Source: Umbilicaria muhlenbergii (Eukaryota; Ascomycota; Lecanoromycetes; Umbilicariales; Umbilicariaceae). From it: a stretch of DNA of 64,000 bases. Positions within the stretch are counted from its first letter, which is position 1. Each line of letters begins with the position of its first letter. The stretch is from the NCBI GenBank assembly GCA_000611775.1, contig KK106984.1:1270364-1334363 (forward strand), given 5' to 3'. Shown here piece by piece: positions 21,790 through 32,945 of the stretch. Both the position numbers and the translations under genes were made by a program. The notes beneath the pieces were generated by a model, which was not told where the DNA came from, did no database searches, and saw nothing but the letters and a program-made list of their open reading frames with translations.

Positions 21790-23280
21790 TATGTTCACTC
21801 TGAAAGCTAAACATAGTTTCACTCTGTAAAGCTTATTTCAACAGTCATCTTTAAATGCTCTCATCATTTCCTGATGATGCAATTTCTTCTTTCTTCAACA
21901 GTTCAACACCTCTGATCACATGCTGTTTTCTTACACAGCATGCTTGTTTCCTCATGATGCATAGTCATTTCTTGCACTTCAGTTTGATTTTCATCTACAT
22001 AAGTTAACTCACTTCTACTGATGCTCATTTCCATCATGCTTTCTCATCATGAATGTCACTCAATTCTATGTGATCACTGCATGCAGTGTTTTCATCATGT
22101 TGATGACTCTCAAGAATCTTCTTTTTATGAAGTGAGTCTTTCATGCTCTCATCATATTTGCAGTTAAACATCTCACTTATTCATACTTCATCTGATGTCA
22201 TCATCTGATGAGATTATGAAATCATGCTGATGTTCTTGTTCAGTTGATTTATTTTATGATCAATGTCTTCTGCATGATCTTTCATGTCACTTCTTTTCAA
22301 GAGGCTGAGTTCTGAGTGAGAACTCTTTCAATGATTAATATAATGCTGCTTTTCTTTAATCTTTATTTGAGCTTCATGACAGATGTTCTCAGAGTTTCTT
22401 TATTTATTTACTGTCACTTTCATTGCATGACAGGTTGAATGTTGTTGATTTTAAGTCTTATTCATGTGCTTGCTGCAATATGTGACAACTCATCTTACTC
22501 ACTTCACATGCCTAGGAATTTGTACACTGTCATGATAAATCACATGAATTTTACTTACATTCATTGAATCTGATAACTTATATATTCACAGAGAGAATCT
22601 TCTCTTGATCTGTTGATGCTGTTTTCACTCTCACTTTTTCACAAGCTCTCATATGAATTTTTTCTTCATGTTCACCACGTGTTGACCTTTCTGTGTGCAT
22701 ACACTCTGTGCCGGCACCTGAGTTTGCAATCATCACTGACTTGAATATGTGTTTATGTCTTTGTGAGAACTTTTAACATCATCTTCATCCTTCAGTTCTG
22801 CAGCATTCTGCATCACAACATCAGTTTTCAATGAGGCTTCCCCTGAGCCCTGGTGACTCAGGTGGGAGGTGAGATAAAAATTATCATGATTATTCATTCA
22901 AGATTAAATGTCAAAGCTGAGCAGTACATTAATTTATGAATTTTATTAATCAGTTTTTGATTCTTCCTGCAAAGTCATTCATTCATGGTTGCATCTTGTG
23001 TGAAAGGAGAGCAGATGACACTGAAGCTTCTCATCAGGCTGCAGAAAGAACTCACTTCAAAGCTTCTGTGAAATGTAAAATCTGACAGCAGACTCAGGCC
23101 GGCTGATCTTCATCTGATGTTGTTCAGTGAGCTACACGGGCTTAATGCACTTTTGATGAAGTTCAGAACAGTTCTTCTGATGACTTCAGAGTTAAGAATT
23201 ACTGCACAATTGCTGTACCTTCAGCAGCTTATTCATGATTATAATGACTTTAAAGGTGAGTTCATCCTACGCTGATCTCT
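21790..23280 (+). repeat. 1.5-kb duplicated segment, copy 1 (inverted partner at 57.4-58.9 kb)
   Basis: Sequence from about 21,790 to 23,280 matches the reverse complement of 57,390-58,915 over nearly its whole length, with frequent C/T and G/A differences. The right third carries a shared protein-like frame (QMTLKLLIRLQKELTSK, then ADLHLMLFSE, then TAQLLYLQQLIHDYNDF) of unknown family. Near 22,850 is a small hairpin formed by gagccctggtgactcaggtgg. No LTR-like ends or TIRs were found, so this may be a duplicated unknown gene with its upstream region. Confidence 0.75.
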
Positions 23281-23779
23281 GTTAAGGAAGTTTCTAGAAT
23301 CATCAAACTGATGAGTCAGTTTGAGAGTAAAGAAAAATGTTGAAAAGCATTTAATGTTAAAATGATGCCTCAGCTTCTGACTTCTCATCACAGGAAACAA
23401 CTGCTTTCACCTTTGAGTCAAGCATTCAAAACTGATGTCAAAGGCATGAGTTTCAAGAAAGCTCAAAATGACTCCTCTTAAAGCAGTAAATGAGCTGTGA
23501 ATGCATATTCTTCTGAATTGTATGATTGAGAGTAGCTTTACTTCATGTTATCATTAAAATTGCTTCTGCGTCTCCTGATTGAGAACAGGGTTAAAAGTTT
23601 AAACAAGAGTGTCTCTGCAGATCAAACAAGTCATGACTTCTGAATTAATCACATGTGACACTCAACTTCATCTCATAAAAGCTTTGAAAGCTATTTCATC
23701 ATCTGAAGGTGACGCCGTGCGTTTCAGTCACACTGAGTGATCATGTGATGATCTCACTCCCCTCAAGAGCACTCTCGCT

Positions 23780-24530
23780 AGACTTAATAAAAAATGACAT
23801 GAGATATTGAAGGATAATGAGAAAGGCAGTGCTCTCAAGACACTCACTGAGTAAGTTAAGCTGTTCATCATTCTGAGATCACAAAGATGCAAGCTGATCA
23901 CGTCAAGACTTTTCAACAACATTAAATACTCTGATATCATCATTCATCTTAATGAGACAGGCGTAGATCTGCCTGCTCATCACATGATAATAAGACTTCA
24001 GTGTTCATGCCTTGATGAGTTAATCACAAAATGTTCAGCAGGTGTTTCAATGGTGCTAATCTGATAAAGTGTCAGTGCACACTCAGTTTAAAGAGTATTT
24101 AATTACTTATACAAAGGGGATTATTTTGAGGAGACTGTCATGACACTTGAAGAGTTTAATAAGTTTTTAAATCTTCAGCAATTTGCATGTCATTGATCTG
24201 ATTGAAACAGATGATGAGCCTGATCTCTTAAAACATTTCAGAATTTTCATGCTTGTTGATCAGCTTGAAATGAATGAATTGAAAGCACTTGCTCTTCAGC
24301 AGTTTTAAATCTGACTGCAAGAGGACTGACTTGTGAAGAATCTTGTCAATTGCATTGATGAAATATACAAAAACCAAAATCAAGCCTGTTTGCTGCTGAG
24401 ATCAACTGTTGTGAAAGTGATGTTAACATACTTCTTGCAGGGATCAGTTGTGAACGTTTTCATAAAGATTTTACAGAAGATTGAAGATTTCAGAATCAAT
24501 TTGATGAATTTGTTAACAAAGGAGTGAGTG
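23780..24530 (+). pseudogene. BTB/POZ-domain protein fossil
   Basis: The translation at about 23,900-24,530 shows the succession typical of fungal BTB proteins: YSDIIIHLNETGVDLPAHHM at the N-terminal strand-helix hairpin (D..I.......v.aHk.il), a middle part resembling the VFxxVLxYLYTGDY region near 24,090-24,150, then LLKHFRIFMLVDQLEMNELK, which corresponds to the conserved L..h..vy.LAdkY.m..Lk..A helix pair, followed by an open stretch at 24,333-24,527. BTB domains mediate dimerisation and adaptor roles such as cullin-3 ubiquitin ligases. Several interruptions and possible intron remnants are present, so it is a fossil. The region upstream (about 23,700-23,890) may hold its N-terminus. Confidence 0.65.
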
Positions 24531-26030
24531 CATAATTAAGCTAAATTTAGTACTGATTATCTGAAGAAATGCTGCTGTGTTGAAGTCATCAAGTTTAATG
24601 ATACTTCTGATTGAGAAATTGCACTGAAAACAGGCTGTAATGATATAATTTAATGACACATCAGTATCTCACTGCTTCTGACATGAAATACATGAAATGA
24701 CCTCAGAGAGCTTCTTCATGATTGCTTTAAAATTAAGTGATCATGTGCAGGCTCAATCACATTTACAGATATAATTGATATAACATCAGTCAGTGAAATG
24801 TTTCATCTTCTCTCTCATTGTCTTCTTTCTGTCATCATTCTCATCACCTCTCTTGCCTTCTTTGTTGTTGATTATTTCTTTGCCTTTATCTTCAGCTTCT
24901 GAAGCTCCTGAGTATTCTGAAAGGTTAACTTTCACCTCAGCTTTTGCATGTGCCCCTGGTTTTCATGTTGATGAAGAGGAAGAGGAGGACTTTGTGAATG
25001 TGAATTTCAGTACTTATGAAGAGGATGACATTCAGAGCTGACACTGCCTGCTGCTCATCTGAAGAATTCAATGATGTGATGTTGATGAGAGTGTTTCTGA
25101 CTGAAAGTGAGGATTTATACCTATGAGTGTTATTATCTTCTTTGAAAGAGTCATGATCAGAGCTGCATTGATTTCTGCTGTTGTATCATCTTATAAAGAC
25201 GGGGAAAGCTGTATCATCATCATCATTGAGGAGACTCTCAATTGACATGTGACAAGAAGAGTTGCCCTCACTTTCTCTTTCATGTTTACTCAGTTGATGT
25301 GATACCTTCATGTTAAGTGATGAAGATTCAGTACTCAAGTCTTTCTGATAAGTGCTGAAGTTTTCATGGTGTGACTCCTTTCTAAGGGGGGTCTCAGTGA
25401 CATGAGCCGCTCATCATCATGAGCTGAATTCATGATTTAAACCTCTGAAGTCTCTCTTTCATAAGTTTATGAAGTTATTATTAATGTGTCACTGTTCTAC
25501 AGTCATTTCTCTTTCAGAACATCAGTCTGTAATGAGATTTATCACAGTGTTGATTAAGCAGTTGATTGTTTCATTGACATCATTGATCATCACTTCAATT
25601 GCTTCCCCTTGATGAGCCGTGACTATAAGAGTCTCTTCAAAGTTCAGAGTGCTAGATGGGAAGTTCTATTGAGGATGAATATGACTTCAAGCTTTGAAGA
25701 CTGTCAGCTTTCAGAAACATATGTTTCATGAGTTTTGCTGATCTGAGGAAGGGGGTGTCAACAGTCTCTTAACATGACATAATGTTTTAGCACGCCTTGA
25801 CTTGCATTAACATATTTACATGATCATGTATTAATTGTATTATATCTGATGTTATTATTCTTTCAGATTAGCCTTTCAGACTGACTGTGATGCATCACAG
25901 AAGGACTTCAGAAGCTTTCATGATTAATCATCTTCACCTCATTAAGTTCATTGTTGTTTAGCACTGCCTGAAGGCTGCTTTTCACTCATTCTCATTCCTT
26001 CATCATCACCCATCATCACAGTAAGTTAAC
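24531..26030. other. AT-rich interval, nothing firmly recognised
   Basis: Holds an open frame at 24,793-25,041 with a hydrophobic start and an acidic end, whose complement is equally plausible as Lys/Glu-rich coding. There is no family match. The last part must contain the 5' end of the pogo-like element, but I could not define its terminal repeat. Confidence 0.4.
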
Positions 26031-27830
26031 ATGAACAAATTTAATCAGATACTGACATAAGGTCTTTTGAAAGATGTGTTTAAATCATTCTGTGCTTTAG
26101 CAGATCATAGCAACATCCCTTACATTACTTTTCAACATCATGCACGCGGTTGACAGTTCAAGGAAGAGAAGACTTAAAGTCAACATTATTTTTATCTGTG
26201 AGAAGTGAAAGCCCTTGTTAAGTTCTTGATACAACAGGATGCTCTTGAACGCTCTGTCTGAATAAAGTATATATGTTCAATAGTCTTCAGTCTCACCCGT
26301 CAGCAGCCCTCAACAGACAGATCAAGTAAGTTTCTGAGCAAGAATTAATCACAGTCCTTTTACAAACATCATTCAGAACTCAGAGTGAGTAAGAGTGAAG
26401 TGCTGAACTGAAACTGTTATGACATCTATGAGAAGGTCATGCATTGATTCAAGGTGATCAAAAAGATACTGCAGGATTCAATCATGCTACAGGAAAATAT
26501 GTATAACATGAATGAGACTGACATCATGCTTTTTAAACTCAACTCTATTAAAGTCCTTGTCAGTAAGGATAATAAGTGAGGTTATAAAGATGCACATGTT
26601 AAGTGCATGATGATAACAGTCATCAAATGCATGAGTGCAGTGAGTAAGTATTTGAATCTCATGATAATCTGATCAGCAGCAACTCATTAAGTCAACTGAA
26701 TCATGTATTTTACTTTTGAATGACATTATGCATGTTCTGACACTGAATATACTGACTCATATATCAGCTTGCAGTGACTCAAGCTTGTATTTAACCCTCA
26801 AACCAAAGAGTGTGCTAATCAGAAACCTCAAGTACTGATATGCAACAACTTCAGGACACATGAAACTCTCAAGATCTTAAAGTTTTACTTTGAAAATAAT
26901 ATCACCCTGTGCTGTCTCTCTTCTCACACATCACATAAGCTTCAGCCCTGTGATATCTCAGTATTTAACTCACTGAAGGCAGCCTATCATGATCAGGTTG
27001 AATGATTAGAGTGAAGATATATAAAAACAATCAGTAAGAAGCATTTCACTTATTTATATAACTTCACAAGGACTCAAGTGCTCACTTCTAGAAACATATG
27101 AGTTGAATGAGTTAAGGTCAACCTTTTCCTCTTCAACTCAGACAAGGTACTCAATGATATATCAAAGCCTCCTGCTGAATTAACTGCTCTGAAAACCAAT
27201 GAGGTAGGTTCTCATATGCAAAATCAAGTATCATAAACACTCATAACATTCATGTCAGCAGAAGCAGTTGCCTTGCTACATAATTTAATCAAACAGGATA
27301 CTAATATGCTTGATGAAGTGAGTAAACAGCACATACAGAGGCACATACAGAAGCTCACTAATATCATTTAACTGTTTTTTGCTGAACATGTTCTCCTTCA
27401 GGAACACAATCAATTCTTGACTGAAATAAACAATGAAGTCAAAGCTCACTGATCAATCAAGTCACAGAACTTAAAGGAGGTGAGAGTAATAAATTATAAG
27501 AATCTTAAAAAGGCATGAGTGAAGTGAGCTGTGAAAGAGGCTGTGAAAGAAGCTAAGAAGGCTGAGAGAGAGGTTAAAAAAACTGAGAAAGAAGTTAAAA
27601 AGGCTGTGAAAGAAGCAAAGAAAGTCATAAGTGCTACATCAGAGGTAAAGAAAGTTACTGCAGGTAAGAAAAAACTTGATTGAAGTAAAATAACTCAGAA
27701 GCGCAAGAGTTCAGAAGAAGCAAATGCATCAGAGTTAAAAATTAAAATTGCTTAAATGAGTGATACACAGGTTGAGGAGGATGAAATTACATTAAAATCA
27801 TGAAAAGTCTCAGTGATGCAGATGTGATAA
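26031..27830 (+). mobile_element. pogo/Fot1-Tigger-like transposase (DDE_1) fossil
   Basis: An ATG at 26,031 opens a frame continuing, with many TGA interruptions, to about 27,830. Early part: a psq/CENP-B-type HTH region. DDE part: NMNETDIM (first catalytic D region), VLICNNFRTHETLKILKFYF (the CD-x-F-x-THE block with its second acid altered), and LSSHTSHKLQPCDISVFNSL, the most typical motif of fungal pogo elements. Then FNSDKVL and a Lys/Glu coiled tail (27,500-27,660). Arg and Trp positions are mostly Cys, His or TGA. Intact enzymes cut and paste at TA sites. Terminal inverted repeats were not found, so the true ends are uncertain. Confidence 0.88.
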
Positions 27831-28479
27831 TGAAGAATGCAGATGATGAGACTGCTGCATGCAGAATGAAGTTAAAATCAATCTGAGGCAGGCTCATGCA
27901 GACTTCATATTCTGTTACTGTTTGATTGATAGAAAATAAATGAGAGAGTTAATTATCATCACAGAGCGCAAGCCCTTTATCTTAATTACTGTAACTCAAC
28001 TCATTTTTGCCACTGAACGCAATCATTGATTATTAATGAATCAGGGTGCCTCATTTCTGTCAGGCAATCAATCACATCAATAATTTAATTACTTTTATTT
28101 CATTGATGATTTGATAACAAGTTAATAGATAATGAAGATGCAAGTTAATATATCTTAAATTATTAATTCCTTTGAAATCATTTCAATCTGTTGCAGAGAT
28201 TAATATCTGTTGCTAATTATGAGCCTTATTCTCTTAAATACAGTCATGATATCATCTCTGTCATGTGTTATTTCTCAGTCATCATGCTGTTGACATTCTT
28301 GCTTAATGAGTTTAAATGCAAACTCTTTATACATCATTTATTAAGCATGTCTTCTGACTTCTTCATAAATGAGTGATCTTGATCAAGGATCTGTTTTCAC
28401 TTTTTAATGCATTCTTTTATGAGCATGATAATCTTTTTATCCTCACCTTTGTCCTTCAAAATGAATGTAAAGTCATATA
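27831..28479. other. AT-rich interval between pogo element and NLR fossil
   Basis: Short frames only (28,191-28,376 and neighbours). It may hold the 3' end of the pogo element and the degraded C-terminus of the minus-strand NLR. Nothing else was recognised. Confidence 0.4.
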
Positions 28480-29740
28480 TACTGATCAGCATATCAAGAT
28501 GCTTCTTACTCAGTATTTTTTTATTATCTTCATCATTTATATCTGCAGCTCTTCAGCTTTCTTTCAGTGTCCTTGATTCCTGTATGTCAAAGCAAGGTTG
28601 CTCATGCTGATCAGTGTAAAGAGATGCTTTTCACTCAGTATTTTTTTCTTGTCTTCATCACTTGCATCTTCAGCTCTTCAGTCTTCTTTCAGCGTCCTTG
28701 ATTCTTGTATGTTGAAGCAAGGTTGCTCATGTTGATCAGCATAAAGAGATGCTTCTCATTCAGTATTCTTTTTCTTGTCTTCATCACTTGCATCTTCAGC
28801 TCTTCAGCCTCCTTTCAGCATTCTTGATCCCTGTGTGTCAAGGTCAGATTGATCATGCTGCTCAGTGTATCAGGATGCTTCTCATTTAATACTTTTTTTA
28901 TTATCTTCATCACTTGCACCTGCAGCTTTTTAATCTCCTTTCAGCGTCCTTGATTCCTGTGTGTCAAGGTCAGATTGATCATGCTGCTCAGCATATCAAG
29001 ATGCTTCTCACTCAGTACTTTTTTTATTATCTTCATCACTTGCACCTGCAACTCTTTAATCTTCTTTCAGCATCCTTGATTCCTGTGTGTCAAGGTCAGA
29101 TTGATCATGCTGATCAGTGTATCAGAATGCTTCTTACTCAGTATTTTTTTTGTTGTCTTCATCACTTGCACTTGCAGCTCTTCAGCCTTCTTTCAGCATC
29201 CTTGATCTCTGTGTATCAAGGTCAGATTGATCATGCTGATCAGTGTATCAGGATGCTCCTCACTCAGTACTTTTTTTATTGTCTTCATCACTTGCATCTT
29301 TAACTCTTCAGCCTCCTTTCAGCATCCTTGATCCTCATATGTTAAGGCATGATTGCTCATGTTGATCAACATAAAGAGATGCTCCTCACTTAATATTCTC
29401 TTCATTATCTTCATCACTTGCATCTTCAGCTCTTCAGCCTCCTTTCAGTGTTCTTGATTTTAATATGTTGAAGCAAGGTTGCTCATGCTGATCAGTGTTT
29501 TAGGATGCTTCTCACTCAGTACTTTTTTTCTTGTCTTCATCATTTATATCTTCAGTTCTTTCACCTCTTTTCAGCGTCCTTGATTCTTATATGTTAAGCT
29601 TATCATATTCATATTATTCAAAGTCTTCATATGCTCTTGATCAAGTATTCTCTTCCTTACTTTCATCATCAGTTTAAACAGGTTGACAGTCTCAGTTATG
29701 CTCTTCTTGTTACATGTGTATCATGTCACATTATATAACA
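28480..29740 (-). repeat. 126-bp tandem array encoding TPR repeats
   Basis: The same phase point (tcatcacttgca) recurs at about 28,661, 28,787, 28,913 and 29,039, exactly 126 bp apart. Equivalent but more diverged points occur at 28,535, 29,165, 29,291, 29,417, 29,543 and about 29,669. Some ten units are thus traceable. 126 bp is 42 codons, the period of NLR-associated TPRs. Neighbouring units in the middle are more alike than the outer ones, which fits recent expansion or gene conversion before decay. Confidence 0.9.
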
Positions 29741-31636
29741 GTGAAGTTCATTCTCTTAATGACTTGTTTCTTCTTGACTGTTGTGTAACTGCTGATTTCA
29801 CGTGAGGATAAAGTGTTCAGCAGTACATTCAATTCTTATACTTTTTGATCAAGAACTCAGTGGAAAGGTTCTTGATATAACACTGTTTTCACTGCTTAAG
29901 CTTTTCATTGACCTTCAATCATTTTCATATAATCAGTTGCATCAATGCATGCATTTTAAAGGTCTGATTTGTATTAATGAAGAGAAATGAGTAATTTCTT
30001 AACATCTGCATGTCATTTTTAAACTCATCATCCTCACTGCATTCTGAGGTATTATAATCATTATCATCATCATTTTTCTCTTCTTTTTTATCATCATGCT
30101 CATCACGCTCTTTCTGACTTTCATGATCATTTTCATTTTCAGTTTATTTTTAAATCAAGGCTTCTGAGATGCCCTGTCAGTCAAAGAAGCTTATCAGTGA
30201 CAGTAAATCAACTGCTGATGACTGAGTCTGATGAATGTATTCAAATGAGATTTATCATGTGATGATGATGAAGTTTTAAACTTCTTGATCTCTCTGAAGC
30301 TGACCTCTCTTATTATTTAAAAGATTTATTCTCTTGAGCTCACTCTTCTGAAAGTCTTTGAGATATTATTATACAGAATATCATGATGTCCTCTGAGAGA
30401 TGTACATCACTGCTTGCATGATGATGAGCAGTATAAACTTCAGTGCTGCTGTTAAGTTCACAGTATCATTGTCTTAACTGAGCAGCTTTAACTTCTTCTT
30501 GAATAATGTTAATGCATGTGATGAGATCATCAGTAACACTGTCACAATATTCTTCTCTTTCATCAGCTTCAATGTGACAGCTTGACTTTAACTGATGATG
30601 AGAATTAACTCATTCTGACTCTGAGGAAGATACACTGATATCAGCTCCTGATGTTTATCATTCACTCTGATCTCTTGTCCTTGATGACCAGCATCTTCAG
30701 CCTCAGAGAGGAGATCAGTATTGTTGATGTTATCAAGAATGAGTAATCACCACTCACTCTGAATCAGTCATGAATAAGTCAGAAGACATTCACTTTGAGA
30801 TTTTATCACTCAGAAATCTCAACACAATCAGTGATATCCTGAAAACTTAACTTCAACTGTGTCATGCTTTCAGCATGCACTCAGAGCACTCACATCTCAG
30901 GTGACTGTTCCCTGATTTAATAATTAAATTTAATGATGAGCTGTGACTTTCTGACTTGAAGTTAATACTTCAATTTGTTATATTTGCACCTGCTTGTCTT
31001 CACTTACCTGACTTCACTTAAGCTCATGAGCGTCATCTGAGATGTCAACACAGCACATTTTTGATGAAGCTGATCAACAATGACTCTGTGATTAATGAAG
31101 TCAGGGTTTCACTCAAACAGGATGATCAATGAAGGGCATGATAATGTTAATGATATCACACTCAGCTTCAACAGTGCTTTTAAAATGCAATCATCTGTAT
31201 CAACATCCTGTGTCATCTGATACAGTATCAAGTTATTATTGTTCTCATATATCTTCTTTAATGCTCACTGTACTTTATCTTTTTAAGTTAAACTCTTCAA
31301 TGCTTTTAATGCCTGCTTCAGCTTCAAAGCATCATCTGATGAGAGAATGTTAAACAGAGATGTCTGTATATCAGACATTTATTTGAAAGTGTCATCAATA
31401 ATTACTTTCAGAGCCTTTTTTAAATTATCTGAAAAGCAGTTATACTCTGCCTGAAACTAAATGTGTTTGAGTGTTGCCATCAATAAAGGTAAGTGAGTTA
31501 ACAGAGAGTGAAACAACTCAGGAACTTCTGAGGACTTGAAGATGAACTCATGCAATTGAGAGATGACCTTGATCATGAGCTCAACAAGAGTGATGATTGA
31601 GACAATGAGTCTGATGACAGCAGCTGCTTCAGTCAT
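28480..31636 (-). pseudogene. NLR/STAND protein fossil: SesA - NB-ARC - TPR
   Basis: On the minus strand the gene starts at Met 31,636 with MTEAAAVIRLIVSIITLVEL and continues KVISQLHEF.....VPELFHSL, the pattern of the SesA-type N-terminal domain of fungal STAND proteins. About 300 codons on, WWLLILDNINNTDLL (30,752-30,700) is the Walker B strand of an NB-ARC ATPase. The P-loop region near 31,000 is too decayed to read with confidence. The C-terminus is an array of 42-residue TPRs of the kinesin-light-chain type (28,480-29,740). Intact relatives act in fungal heterokaryon incompatibility and non-self recognition: TPRs sense, NB-ARC oligomerises, SesA signals. The gene is about 3.1 kb long, broken by many TGA codons and clearly dead. 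Confidence 0.8.
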
Positions 31637-31639
31637 GAT

Positions 31640-32629
31640 GATGATATAAATGCTTACATGAATGCTGACAAAAAAAATAAGTACAATGTATGATTTGATG
31701 TACACAACACACATAAACAGCTGAGTGAATGTGTGTTTGTGATTGAGAAAAAGCTGACATAAAAGGTTTTCTGCAGTAGTGATGAGTTGCAGTCATCATT
31801 ATGCTGAAATGTCTTAAGGCTTCACTGTGAGATTTAATCAGTATCTTTCACTTTCTCATTATCTGAGTCTGCACTGATACTTTCAGAGAGCTGCACTCAT
31901 TAAAAGAGCTCAGTCACAGGCTTTTAAGTCACAGTCTCAGCTTGATTAACTTTCATTGATTAAATCACAGTGTAATTATTATGTGAGACGTGCAGGTGAC
32001 ATTTAAAAATGATCAGAATTATATCACTTTAATAAGAAGATACTGATCAGCATGATGTTGTTACATGAATCAACCTCATGTGACATTCTCACAGCTGACA
32101 AAGGCTTCTCAGCAGAATGAAGATGCTTAAAGGGTCTGATACTGCTTATTTTTAAGTATTGAGAGTAATGAAGGCTCAGTGATGAAGCTGTGATGATGAG
32201 ACTCTGTATTACTTTAAAAAGGAGACTTCTACAAATCAGGTCATGAGGTGATGACATTAGTGTAAAATTTTAATTAAGAGATGTCTGAGGAGTTCATGAT
32301 GACTCAATCACAGGACTCACACAGAATCAAGTTAAATGTAATGTGCATGTGAAGTCAAGATTGCTTTAAAGTCAACATACTCAGATTTTAACTCATGACG
32401 CTGAGTGACTCATGATATAAGGATGTACATTATACTGAACTCCCTTACCTTAACTAAAACCTCTTTGCTTCAACAATGAAGTTCACTTCAAACTCCTCAA
32501 TACACTGCATCATGAGTTGAGTTATTTCTTAGTTGAGTTACCTACTAGGTTAACTCAGTGTGTAGATAAAGTGACTATCATAAAGACTACATGTATCATA
32601 AAGATCATCAGAAAGATTGCTGTAATAAC
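31640..32629. other. AT-rich interval, nothing recognised
   Basis: Upstream side of the NLR fossil and therefore its likely former promoter. Short frames such as 32,024-32,257 (minus) have no family resemblance. Confidence 0.45.
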
Positions 32630-32945
32630 TGACTTAAAAAGTCACCTCAAAAAGCTGTCTTCAAGAATCATGAAAAGCCACCTTGAAAAACCATCTCAGA
32701 AAATCTTAAAAAGCCGCCTCAAAAAGCTACCTTGAAAATCACAAAACATTACCTTGAAAAGCTGTCTTGAAAATCTTGAAAAGAGGCTGCCTTAAGAAGC
32801 TTTTCATGATTTTTTAAGACAACTTTTGAAGGCGGCTTTTTGAGAAGGCTTTTTGAGTGAGAAGGGAAGGCTTTTCAAGAAGACTTTTTGAGAAGGCTTT
32901 TTAAGAAGGCTTTTCAAGAAGACTTTAAAGCTGTCTCTTAAAACC
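32630..32945. repeat. Palindromic minisatellite
   Basis: The left half has repeated units like aaaaagc(c/t)(a/g)cct(t/c)gaaaa on the plus strand. The right half, from about 32,800, has the complementary form (ggctttttgagaa, ggcttttcaagaagac). The two halves can pair into a long imperfect hairpin with its turn near 32,800-32,820. Open frames on both strands here (Lys/Ser/Leu repeats) are a by-product of the repeat. Confidence 0.75.

Noticed and set aside
28480-29740. CRISPR-like or satellite array
   Set aside because: The 126-bp units have no spacers and translate in one frame into 42-residue TPRs continuous with an NLR fossil. The organism is eukaryotic.
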